Assembly: GCA_903922605.1 (NCBI GenBank)
Contig: CAIXUG010000010.1
Location: forward strand, 1-64,000
Source: an uncultured Verrucomicrobiota bacterium
GTDB taxonomy: Bacteria; Verrucomicrobiota; Verrucomicrobiia; Limisphaerales; UBA9464
Direction: 5' to 3'
DNA: 64,000 bases
Part shown: positions 50,383 to 57,582 of the stretch, one piece after another
How the letters are laid out: each line of letters starts with the position of its first letter
Position numbering within the stretch: position 1 is the stretch's first letter
Translations under genes and position numbers: made by a program
Notes under the pieces: generated by a model
Told to the model about the DNA's origin: nothing
Seen by the model: the letters and a program-made list of their open reading frames with translations, nothing else
The model's database searches: none

Positions 50383-50859
50383 TCAGTTTTGCCAGTGGCG
50401 CACGCGCAGGCGGATGGACTGTGATTCGTCCACGGTCTCCTCGACCAAGTCCATGCCGCGCGCCGCCATCTCGTTCTTGAGCTTGGTGAGCATGTACTGC
50501 TGCACCATGCGCCCGCCCAGTTCCTCGCCGATTGCCCGCAATTGCTCCTCGGAATATCCGGCTCCGGTCACGCACACGGCGGCGCGGCCCCGGGCATCGC
50601 GGCTGAATTCGGCCATGACGCCGTCGCGGCTCATCCGGAGGCGCTGATCACGTCCCAGCGTGCCGGTGACCACCTCGCTGTGCGGCACGTTGAGCGTCAC
50701 CTTGCGGGCGGTTTCCGTCTCGACATCGAGCGACACGCCCTCTTGGTTGGCATCCTGCAGGACCTTGAAGCCGAGCGAGACGGCGGCGGTGGCCACGGCG
50801 GAACTGATGGCCGGCCACGAGGCGACCACGATGGGGGTGAGAACGGCGACGGCACTCAT
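50383..50859 (-). CDS. Ycf35/DUF1257-like protein
   Basis: 158 aa. A hydrophobic, alanine-rich N-terminus (SWPAISSAVATAAVSLGF) precedes a C-terminal domain: MVQQYMLTKLKNEMAARG and then VEETVDESQSIRLRVRHW. This resembles the end of chloroplast/cyanobacterial Ycf35 (DUF1257). The match is by eye and moderate. Support also comes from the adjacent DUF2997 gene, its usual neighbour. The function of the family is unknown. It is the first gene after a 596-base gap containing an inverted-repeat element, which separates it from ycf46. Confidence 0.6.
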   Translation of the reverse strand: MSAVAVLTPIVVASWPAISSAVATAAVSLGFKVLQDANQEGVSLDVETETARKVTLNVPHSEVVTGTLGRDQRLRMSRDGVMAEFSRDARGRAAVCVTGAGYSEEQLRAIGEELGGRMVQQYMLTKLKNEMAARGMDLVEETVDESQSIRLRVRHWQN

Positions 50860-51015
50860 GAAGGGGGGAAGATTCGGTGTTTCTGAAGCTTCGACCGGGG
50901 ACGGCTGTAAACGTCACGCGGGGATTTGCCAGAAGAGAAGGCAGCCTATTGATTCAGGAGTGTTCCAAAAATTCTGCGGCCGTTAAACGAAACGCGCCGT
51001 TCCCGGCTGCCACTG

Positions 51016-51376
51016 GCGAGATCGCCGTTTGCGAGGTGAGAACTCATCCAAGGCGCTGGTGGGGTAACGCTGCTGCGTTACCCTGATTTCGCCGTCCTGC
51101 GAGCGTAGCGATGCAGGCGGCTGGCCGCCCAAGGCCGACCGGGTGACCCATCCTGTGGGGGCGTCACCGTTCCGCCCTTCCGGCGCGATCTTGAAGCTCC
51201 TTCGTGTCTTTGCGTCTTGGTTGTTTTCTCCAGCCCCCTGTGACTTGGGAGCCTTCTTGCCAAGGGCCGCCCCGACGGCGCAGACGCTGGTCGGGGCGGA
51301 AATAGTGGGTAACGCGGCAGCGTTACCCCACCAACGCCTCGGGAGAGTCCTCTCGCCTCAAACGGCGATTCGGCCT
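51016..51376. repeat. 361-bp inverted-repeat element with about 68-bp arms
   Basis: The left arm 51016-51083 and right arm 51308-51376 are inverted copies at roughly 80 percent identity. The best block is GGTGGGGTAACGCTGCTGCG against CGCGGCAGCGTTACCCCACC. No ORF is inside. Internal short arms (GAAGCTCC ... GGGAGCCTTC) suggest nested hairpins. It interrupts the operon between ycf46 and the DUF1257-like gene. The remainder of the gap (50860-51455) contains only the GATTACGAT repeat. Confidence 0.8.
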
Positions 51377-51413
51377 GGGATTGTCAGGAGTTTGGAGGAG
51401 TATTTGCCCCCGT

Positions 51414-51449
51414 CTCCTGCGATTACGATGAAGATCAGGATTAAGAACT
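51414..51449. repeat. GATTACGAT...AGGATTAAGA repeat (second copy)
   Basis: TCCTGCGATTACGATGAAGA followed by TCAGGATTAAGAAC matches the right arm of the 27177-27254 element. It lies immediately before the ycf46 stop codon on the opposite strand. Confidence 0.6.
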
Positions 51450-51455
51450 ACCTCG

Positions 51456-53012
51456 TCAGAACTCCACCTTGCGGGGCAGATGCGCCGAAGGATCAGCCTC
51501 ACGGTTCGTGCTGGCATTGCGCGCGCGGCCGTCGGCCCAGCTGCGGAGGCGGTTGATCTGCTCGTCCATCGTCTTGGCGAGCGGCACGGTCTGGCGGATT
51601 GCGGCGAGCACCAGCTCGGTCGAAAGCTCCGTGCTGGCGTAGAAGGCCTCGTAGAGTGCGCTGTTGATGGCCTCCTCGATCTCCGCGCCGCTGAAATCCC
51701 CCGCCGCCTGGGCCAGCGCCGCGAGGTCGAAGTTCTCCGGGGTGCGGCCCCGCTTCGCGATGTGTACGCGGAAGATTTCGGCCCGCTCGGGCTCGCCCGG
51801 CAGGTCCACGAAGAAGATCTCGTCGAGGCGGCCCTTGCGCAGCAGCTCCGGCGGCAGGTGCGAGATGTCGTTGGCGGTGGCCACGACGAAGACCGGCGCG
51901 GTCTTCTCGCTGAGCCACATGAGGAAGGTGCCGAACACGCGGGCGGTGGTGCCGCCGTCGCTGGAGCCGCTGCCCTGCGAGCCGGCGAAGGCCTTGTCGA
52001 TCTCGTCCACCCACAGGATCGCCGGGGCGACCGACTCGGCGACGGCGATGGCACGGCGGACGTTCTCCTCGGACGAGCCGACGAGGCTGCCGAACATCCG
52101 GCCCATGTCGAAGCGCAGCAACGGGAGCTGCCACTGGCTGGAAATGGCCTTCGCACAGAGGCTCTTGCCGCAGCCCTGCACACCCAGCAGCAGCACGCCC
52201 TTGGGCGCGGGCAATCCGAAGGCGCGGGCCTCGGCGGTGAAGGCCGCCGAACGCTTGGCGAGCCAGTCTTTCAGCACGGTCATGCCGCCCACGCTGCCAA
52301 AGCTCTCGCTGGTGGCGTAGTACTCGAGCAGGCCGCTCTTGCGGATGATCTGCTGCTTCTCGGCAAACACGTCGTTCACATCCTCGCCGCTGAGCCGCGC
52401 ATCTTTGACGATGATCTTGGCGAAGACGTTTTCGGCCTCGCCGAGGGTGAGGCCCAGCGCGGCCTGCAGGAGCCGGTCGCGCCCGGCGTCATCGAGCTCG
52501 ATGCTCACCTGCCGAAGCTGGCGCACGTCGAGCAGGATGCGGTCGAGCAGCGTGCCCAGCTCCTCCTTCGTCGGCAGCGGGAAGTTGAGCAGGGTGATCT
52601 CCTTGTCGAGCTCGGTGGGGATTTCCAGCACCGGCGAGATGAGGATCACGGTCTTGAAGCTGTTCTTCAGGTGCAGCGCGATATCCTTGAGCTTGCGGAT
52701 GACGGCGAAGTTCGACCGCGCGAGGAACGGGTGGAAATCCTTGAAGACGAAGATTGCCGGCTCGACCTGGTCCATCACCTGGTCCAGCGCGGCCAGGGGG
52801 TCCTTGGTGGCGGCGCTGCGCGACTTCTGGCTCTGCATGTTGGTGCCGGCGGGCACGATGCCGGTGGAATAGGACCACTCGAAGACCTTCTTCCCCCGGC
52901 GGCCGGCGATTTCCAGCAGCACGGGCAGCACGCGCATCTCCTCGCTTGTCTGGACGTAGATCAACGGATAGCGGGCGCGGATGAGCACCTCAATTTCAGC
53001 GGCGAAGGACAT
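51456..53012 (-). CDS. ycf46: Ycf46-type AAA+ ATPase
   Basis: 518 aa. The N-terminal half is a degenerate AAA-like domain (about 1-230, LIYVQTSEEMRVLPVL, AIFVFKDFHPFL), followed by a canonical AAA+ module. Walker A is GVQGCGKS (277-284), Walker B ILWVDEIDKA (332-341), with ATAND (sensor 1) and RKGRLDEIFFVDLP containing the arginine finger region. This matches Ycf46. The cyanobacterial homologue has been linked to inorganic-carbon responses, but no molecular function is settled. It starts 18 bases after the 65-aa gene of the radical SAM group. Confidence 0.9.
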   Translation of the reverse strand: MSFAAEIEVLIRARYPLIYVQTSEEMRVLPVLLEIAGRRGKKVFEWSYSTGIVPAGTNMQSQKSRSAATKDPLAALDQVMDQVEPAIFVFKDFHPFLARSNFAVIRKLKDIALHLKNSFKTVILISPVLEIPTELDKEITLLNFPLPTKEELGTLLDRILLDVRQLRQVSIELDDAGRDRLLQAALGLTLGEAENVFAKIIVKDARLSGEDVNDVFAEKQQIIRKSGLLEYYATSESFGSVGGMTVLKDWLAKRSAAFTAEARAFGLPAPKGVLLLGVQGCGKSLCAKAISSQWQLPLLRFDMGRMFGSLVGSSEENVRRAIAVAESVAPAILWVDEIDKAFAGSQGSGSSDGGTTARVFGTFLMWLSEKTAPVFVVATANDISHLPPELLRKGRLDEIFFVDLPGEPERAEIFRVHIAKRGRTPENFDLAALAQAAGDFSGAEIEEAINSALYEAFYASTELSTELVLAAIRQTVPLAKTMDEQINRLRSWADGRARNASTNREADPSAHLPRKVEF

Positions 53013-53030
53013 GGGCAGAAGGTCAGCGAG

Positions 53031-53228
53031 TCAGTGAACCGGTAAATCGGTGGGGCAGGCGGTTTGCAGGAGGGCGGCGAGTTCCGGGGTCAGATGATGC
53101 GCCAGGATACGGCCATCGGGCAGCAGGAGCAATTCGGCGTCGACCTCGATGCCAGGGGTAGGGGTGGTGGCGAGCCCGATTGGGGAGATTTCGGCAGGGA
53201 TGGCAATGGGCTTGGCGGGCGGGTTCAT
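53031..53228 (-). CDS. Small protein (65 aa) between the radical SAM and ycf46 genes
   Basis: Its ATG at 53228 overlaps the radical SAM stop (ATGA). The N-terminus is proline-rich (MNPPAKPIAIPAEISPIG), and the C-terminal half reads VDAELLLLPDGRILAHHLTP followed by ELAALLQ. The LLPDGRxLAHxLTPxxA pattern looks like a conserved motif. I recall similar small proteins beside Ycf46 genes but cannot verify it. Possible roles are a partner or adaptor of the ATPase, or a substrate of the radical SAM enzyme. Confidence 0.65.
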   Translation of the reverse strand: MNPPAKPIAIPAEISPIGLATTPTPGIEVDAELLLLPDGRILAHHLTPELAALLQTACPTDLPVH

Positions 53229-54169
53229 GGGATGAGCCGGAGGCCGAGGCGGGTGGCCAGTTCGCGGGCCAGCCGTTCCTCCGGCACCGAGGTGGTGCGG
53301 ACGAGTTCCGGGTGCTGCGCGCTGAACCAGCCCGGCCAGAAGCCGGTGCGCAGGCTCACCTTGACGCCGGGCAGTTCGGCGGCGAGCCACTCGGCCACGG
53401 GCCGCCAGCAGCACTCCAGGTGCCCTGGCATGAGCAGGTGCCGTACGATCAGTTCGGTGTGGGTCGCGGCCCATGCAAGGTTCTCACGCACGATGGCGGT
53501 GTAATGAGGAACCTTGGCCAGGCGCTGGGCGCAGAGGTCATTGCCAAACTTATAGTCGGCCACCCAAACGTCGAACACGCCGTCGAGCAGTTCGCGGGCG
53601 GCAGCGGTGCCGTGGGCATTGGTCTTCCAGACCAGCCGGGCGTCGTCGGGCAAAAGCGACACGAATTCCAGCACGGCGGGCAGGTGGATGGTGGGTTCGC
53701 CACCGAGGATCATCACGCTGCGCGCGTTGCGGGCGAGCGCTTGGTGAGCGCGGGCTGCCAGTTCCTGCCCGTATGCCAGCGGGGTCGCCTCAGTGGATTC
53801 CCGTTGATGGCTGACGGTCAGCTTTCCGGCCTCGGCGTTCCAACTGTCGCGGCCTGTATTGCAGAAGTCACAGCGCAGATCACAGCCGCCGAAGGCCACG
53901 GCGAAGACCGGGGCCAGCTCCGCCTCGTCGCTGACCTCCGTCTGCGCGTGAAAGACGTGTGCCTCGGTGTTGGCATGGCAGGGGCCGAGTTCGCCGGCCA
54001 GGCGGTTTGCGCCGCAGCGATGGGCGCAGAGTTCGCAGTGCGCCAAGTGTTCCCACGCCAACGCCGCGCGATGTGCCGCCAGCAGGCGGCGGGAGCGGCC
54101 CGACCCGGCTCCGGCTTCCGGTACCGGCAGAGGCGGCGCGGTGGCATTCACAGCAGGCGTTTCCACCAC
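53225..54169 (-). CDS. Radical SAM enzyme (PflX/COG1313-like) with N-terminal cysteine cluster
   Basis: 314 aa. An N-terminal CELCAHRCGANR...GPC motif (C45, C48, C52, C64) could bind an auxiliary iron-sulfur cluster. The radical SAM motif is CDLRCDFC (C96-x3-C100-x2-C103), followed by the SAM-binding GGEP (156-159). The overall pattern matches the PflX/AmmeMemoRadiSam-like group, whose substrates are mostly unknown. It is overlapped at its start by the 78-aa gene (22 bases) and at its end by the 65-aa gene, giving tight coupling. Confidence 0.88.
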   Translation of the reverse strand: MVETPAVNATAPPLPVPEAGAGSGRSRRLLAAHRAALAWEHLAHCELCAHRCGANRLAGELGPCHANTEAHVFHAQTEVSDEAELAPVFAVAFGGCDLRCDFCNTGRDSWNAEAGKLTVSHQRESTEATPLAYGQELAARAHQALARNARSVMILGGEPTIHLPAVLEFVSLLPDDARLVWKTNAHGTAAARELLDGVFDVWVADYKFGNDLCAQRLAKVPHYTAIVRENLAWAATHTELIVRHLLMPGHLECCWRPVAEWLAAELPGVKVSLRTGFWPGWFSAQHPELVRTTSVPEERLARELATRLGLRLIP

Positions 54170-54384
54170 GGCTTCGGGATGGGGGCCGGTTCGGCGGCGA
54201 GGGTGCGTTCCAGCCGCTTGCCCACGGCGCCGGGCACCTTCGTCTGGAGCAGGTCGTGCCGGATCATTTCCTCGGGCGTGGCGAATTCGCGAACGGTGCC
54301 GCTCTCGGTGGTGGCGGTATGTGCCGATTCGGCGGTCACCTGTTCGGTGGTCTGCTGGCGCAACTGCTGGGAGGGAGGTTTCAT
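54148..54384 (-). CDS. Small protein (78 aa) with C-terminal WWKR tail
   Basis: The N-terminal half is Thr/Ser/Gln/Glu-rich and probably disordered. The C-terminal half FATPEEMIRHDLLQTKVPGA followed by V-x-x-RLERTL and KPWWKRLL looks conserved. It lies 26 bases after the sigma-factor stop and its end overlaps the radical SAM start by 22 bases. It could be an anti-sigma-like or adaptor protein, or a radical SAM substrate. Nothing in the sequence decides between these. Confidence 0.65.
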   Translation of the reverse strand: MKPPSQQLRQQTTEQVTAESAHTATTESGTVREFATPEEMIRHDLLQTKVPGAVGKRLERTLAAEPAPIPKPWWKRLL

Positions 54385-54410
54385 TGGGCGGGCGGGGAGG
54401 TGGGCAAAAA

Positions 54411-54980
54411 TCAGGCGGTTTTGGCGAACGCGGCGGTGAACGCGCGGCGGGCGCGGTGAAGTTTGCCGCGCACGGCGTCGGCGGTCTGGTTGGTGAGCTG
54501 GCCGACCTGCTCGTAGCTCAGCTCCTGGTCGGCCACGAGCAGCAGGAGCAGCCGGTATTCCTCGGGCAGCCCGTCGAGCGTCCGCTGGATGCGTTCGCCC
54601 AGTTCCTTGGTTTCCAAGAGGCGGAGGGGGCTCTGGCTTGCCTCGTTGGGGCGTTCGAAGACCGCCTCGTCCGCCGCCGGATGGATGTTCCGGGCGGCCC
54701 AGCTCTGGCGGAGGTTCGAGCAGTGGTTGAGCGTGATCCGGTAGAGCCAGGTGCGGATGTCCGCATCGCCCCGGAAGTCGCCCAGTTTGCGGAAGGCCTT
54801 CACAAACACGTCGTGCGCCGCGTCTTCGGCCTGCGCCGGGTCACCGAGCAGGCGCAGAGCGAGGTAGAAGATCGGCTGGGAGTGCGCGGAATAGATTTCC
54901 GCGAAGTCGGCGGGCAGGCCGGCGGGCAGGACTGCCGGTTCCGGTGCCGGCGACACCAGGTCGGGAAGGGCTTCAGCCAT
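54411..54980 (-). CDS. ECF-type RNA polymerase sigma factor
   Basis: 189 aa from the ATG at 54980 (MAEALPDLV); the frame extends to 55103, but that part overlaps the divergent promoter region. Sigma region 2 is visible in PIFYLALRLLGDPAQAEDAA and FRGDADIRTWLYRITLNHC. Sigma region 4 lies in LPEEYRLLLLLVADQELSYE and LTNQTADAVRGKLHRARR. It heads the minus-strand operon and probably directs its transcription, autoregulation being usual for ECF factors. No classical membrane anti-sigma factor follows. Confidence 0.88.
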   Translation of the reverse strand: MAEALPDLVSPAPEPAVLPAGLPADFAEIYSAHSQPIFYLALRLLGDPAQAEDAAHDVFVKAFRKLGDFRGDADIRTWLYRITLNHCSNLRQSWAARNIHPAADEAVFERPNEASQSPLRLLETKELGERIQRTLDGLPEEYRLLLLLVADQELSYEQVGQLTNQTADAVRGKLHRARRAFTAAFAKTA

Positions 54981-55105
54981 GGTGGACACGCTGGTTGGAC
55001 CGCGAAGCGCGTCGGCTGTCACGCGCAGAGTTTTGACCGGTCCAGAAGTCGGCGGTTGAAAGGCCCGGTTTTTCGTGTAGTCCTTGGCGCGTCCGCCGAA
55101 CACGT

Positions 55106-55372
55106 ATGAGGAAACTTTCGCTGATGATCCTGGCTCTGGGAGCGGCCGCCGTGATGACGGGCTGCAACCAGGCCGACTCCACGGTCACCGCCGCCGGTGT
55201 GAAGCCCTACCCGCTCGACAAGTGTCCGGTTTCGGACGAGAAGCTCGGCGAGATGGGCACACCCGTGGTGTTTGTGCACGAGGGCCAGGAGATCAAGCTG
55301 TGCTGCAAGAACTGCCGTAAGGACTTCGACAAGGAGCCGGCCAAGTACCTCGCCAAGCTCACGGTCAAGTGA
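55106..55372 (+). CDS. Metal-binding lipoprotein (YHS/TRASH-like), copy 1
   Basis: 88 aa. The lipobox VMTGC makes C20 the lipidated residue. The mature part has C40 (DKCPVSDEKLGEMG) and the cluster KLCCKNCRKDF (C66, C67, C70), a YHS/TRASH-like metal site. It is nearly a duplicate of the next gene. It is the first gene of the plus-strand metal-efflux locus, divergent from the sigma-factor operon with 125 bases between starts. It probably binds Cu, Ag or Zn in the periplasm. Confidence 0.78.
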   Translation: MRKLSLMILALGAAAVMTGCNQADSTVTAAGVKPYPLDKCPVSDEKLGEMGTPVVFVHEGQEIKLCCKNCRKDFDKEPAKYLAKLTVK

Positions 55373-55412
55373 TCCGCAAAACCAATTTTCCTAAAACCAT
55401 CACCACCTCCCC

Positions 55413-55673
55413 ATGAAAGCACTCCTCCTCGCCCTCGCCACCGCCGCCCTGCTGACGGGCTGCTCGACCACGGAAAGCAAGTCCGCCAGCACTGCGGGCG
55501 TGAAGCCCTATCCGCTTCAGATCTGCGTCGTCTCGGGCGACAAGCTTGGCGAGATGGGGCCGCCGGTCGTGAAAGTGTACAACGGCCAGGAAATGAAGTT
55601 CTGCTGCAAGAATTGCGTGAAGGATTTCGAGAAGGAGCCGGCGAAATATTTGACGAAGCTGGAAACGAAGTGA
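55413..55673 (+). CDS. Metal-binding lipoprotein (YHS/TRASH-like), copy 2
   Basis: 86 aa, with lipobox LLTGC (C17) and cysteines C38, C64, C65 and C68 (KFCCKNCVKDFEKEPAKYL). It shares the phrases VKPYPL, KLGEMG-PVV, GQE and KEPAKYL with copy 1, so it is a recent tandem duplicate. The first-site residue context changed from KCPVS to ICVVS, which may alter metal preference. It likely acts with the efflux system downstream. Confidence 0.78.
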   Translation: MKALLLALATAALLTGCSTTESKSASTAGVKPYPLQICVVSGDKLGEMGPPVVKVYNGQEMKFCCKNCVKDFEKEPAKYLTKLETK

Positions 55674-55704
55674 CGTTCAGCGGGGCGATTGGGCCCCACG
55701 CCGT

Positions 55705-56097
55705 ATGAAACAAACCTGCGCCCTGATGCTGAGCCTTGTGCTCCTCATGGCGCAGTTTGCCTTTGCGGCATCGCCCTGCGGGGCGGAGGGAACTCCGACC
55801 GTGACGCCCGCCCGGTCCGCCGGACATTCCTGCTGTGCGCCGGCCCAGCCGGTCCCGATGGCCTGCAACGCCCCGTGCTGTGTCGCGCGCAATGCCCCGT
55901 CTGACCAGGGCTCGGCCCCGGCGGCTCCGGTTCCCAGCTCTACCCGTTCCCTGCCTTTTGCGGCGGCGCTCCTCGCCGCCCTCTGGAAGCTCCCGGCTCC
56001 CGCCGATCTGCCCGCGTCCCTTTCCGCACCGTCCGCCGGTGCGATTTCAGCCCCGCCCGTCCCGCTCTATCTGCGGCACGGCGCGCTGCTGATCTGA
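55705..56097 (+). CDS. Cysteine-rich exported protein of the metal-efflux locus
   Basis: 130 aa, with a signal peptide (LMLSLVLLMAQFAFA). Seven cysteines lie in the first third of the mature chain (ASPCGAEG, HSCCAPAQ, MACNAPCCV), followed by a Pro/Ala-rich, low-complexity C-terminus. Small Cys-rich proteins in this position ahead of a CusC/TolC gene are common in metal-resistance operons. A periplasmic metal sponge or sensor is plausible. It is 31 bases after the lipoprotein pair. Confidence 0.65.
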   Translation: MKQTCALMLSLVLLMAQFAFAASPCGAEGTPTVTPARSAGHSCCAPAQPVPMACNAPCCVARNAPSDQGSAPAAPVPSSTRSLPFAAALLAALWKLPAPADLPASLSAPSAGAISAPPVPLYLRHGALLI

Positions 56098-56204
56098 GCT
56101 GACCCCATACCCCGGAAGACGTGTGCCCACGCATGGGCATGCGTTTGCCGTGCTGTCGTCCTGTCACGTCTGGGTCTGTTGGTCCTCTTTTCCCGTTGGT
56201 TTCC

Positions 56205-57578
56205 ATGAACACTCTCTTTCTGCCTGCCTGGCTGGGCGGGTTCGCTGCTGCGGCCTTGACCGCGCTGTCGGCGGAACCGCTCCCGGCCCCCTTGCCGCCG
56301 CCGGCGCACCATGCCGTGGCCGGTACCAACCGCGTCGTCATCACCGCCGACGTGCTGGCCGGCTTGGCGGCCGAGCTGCGCACGAATCATCCGGCGCTCC
56401 GGGCAGCCGCTGCTCGGGCCAACGCTGCGCAGCTTGAGGCTGCGGGCGTCCGGCACTTCGACGACCCGACCTTCAAGCTGGGCGGCAGTGTTTCCTCGCC
56501 GCGCGGCTTCAAAACCGAGGAGGAAGGCGATCTGGTTTACGGCCTCGAACAGAAGCTGCCGCTGCTCGGCAAGGAAACCGCCGCCCGCCGCCGGGCCGAG
56601 GCCGAGGCCGCCACGGCGGAGACGCGTTCCGAGGCGCGCTTCGAGGCGCTGCGCCGGGAGCTGGCGCGGGCGGTCTTTGCCAGCGCGCTGGCCGAGTCGG
56701 TGGTGCAATCCGGCGCGGAGGACCTGGCGTGGCTCGACACCACGCTGGCCACCACCGAGGCGCGTTACCAGGCGGGCACCACCTCGCAGTTTGAGCTGCT
56801 GCGCGTGCAGAACGAGCGGGCGAAGCGCGCCACGCAGCTGGCGAATGACGAACTCCGGCGCGATGCCGCGCGAGCGCTGATCAATCACTCGCTGGGCCGC
56901 GAGCCGCGTACGCCGTTGCCGGCTTTTGAGCTGCCCGCCCTGGCGGACGGGCTGGCCTTTTCATCGGCGCTCACCGACCTCGCCGAACAGCACGCGCCTG
57001 ATGTGCGGGTGCTTCAGCGCGAACTGGCCACCGCTGCCGCGACGGTCGAGAGCACCCGGCGTTCGCAACGGCCCGACGTCGCGCTGGGCATCGAAGGGCG
57101 TCAGTTCAGCGGCGACGGCGGTTTCCGCGACGGGCTCTTCACCGTCAGCCTGAGCCTGCCCTGGTTCAACCGGGCCAACTACCGGCGCGACCTGGACCGC
57201 GACCGTGAACGCCTGCACGCCGTCGCCGAGGACCGGGCGGATGTGCTCATCAGCCTTCGCAACGAGATCCACCACCTCACCGTCGAGGCGGAAACCGCCC
57301 GGCGCGAGGGGCTCCTCTACCGCGACGATGTGCTGCCGCGCTCGGAACAGGCGCTGGCCGCCGCCCATGCTTCCTGGTCCGGCGGACGCGGCATGATGAA
57401 CGACGTGCTGGAGGCGCGCCGCATGCTCGTCGAGTCGAAGCTCATGCTCGCCCGCGCCACCGCCGAGCAATGGAGTGTCCTCAGCGACCTCGCCTATTTC
57501 TGCGGCCTGCCCGATGCGACTGCGCTGACCTCCTCCGTCCCGGTCCCGTCCGCGACGGCGAAACCCTCACTTCCGTAA
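56205..57578 (+). CDS. TolC/CusC-like outer-membrane efflux protein
   Basis: 457 aa from the ATG at 56205, chosen because a signal peptide follows at once (WLGGFAAAALTALSA); an in-frame ATG at 56121 would put 28 polar residues before it. Two outer-membrane efflux (OEP) repeats, about 55-230 and 245-430, have long coiled-coil helices (VAEDRADVLISLRNEIHHL). No lipobox cysteine is seen, unlike typical CusC. It forms the outer-membrane channel of the tripartite pump and ends four bases before the CusB-like start. Confidence 0.88.
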   Translation: MNTLFLPAWLGGFAAAALTALSAEPLPAPLPPPAHHAVAGTNRVVITADVLAGLAAELRTNHPALRAAAARANAAQLEAAGVRHFDDPTFKLGGSVSSPRGFKTEEEGDLVYGLEQKLPLLGKETAARRRAEAEAATAETRSEARFEALRRELARAVFASALAESVVQSGAEDLAWLDTTLATTEARYQAGTTSQFELLRVQNERAKRATQLANDELRRDAARALINHSLGREPRTPLPAFELPALADGLAFSSALTDLAEQHAPDVRVLQRELATAAATVESTRRSQRPDVALGIEGRQFSGDGGFRDGLFTVSLSLPWFNRANYRRDLDRDRERLHAVAEDRADVLISLRNEIHHLTVEAETARREGLLYRDDVLPRSEQALAAAHASWSGGRGMMNDVLEARRMLVESKLMLARATAEQWSVLSDLAYFCGLPDATALTSSVPVPSATAKPSLP

Positions 57579-57582
57579 TCCG

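Noticed and set aside
53013-53045. AGTCAGTGAACCGGTAAATC as another copy of the AGTAATCAGT repeat family
   Set aside because: Similarity is short and it codes the end of the 65-aa protein; it could be chance.
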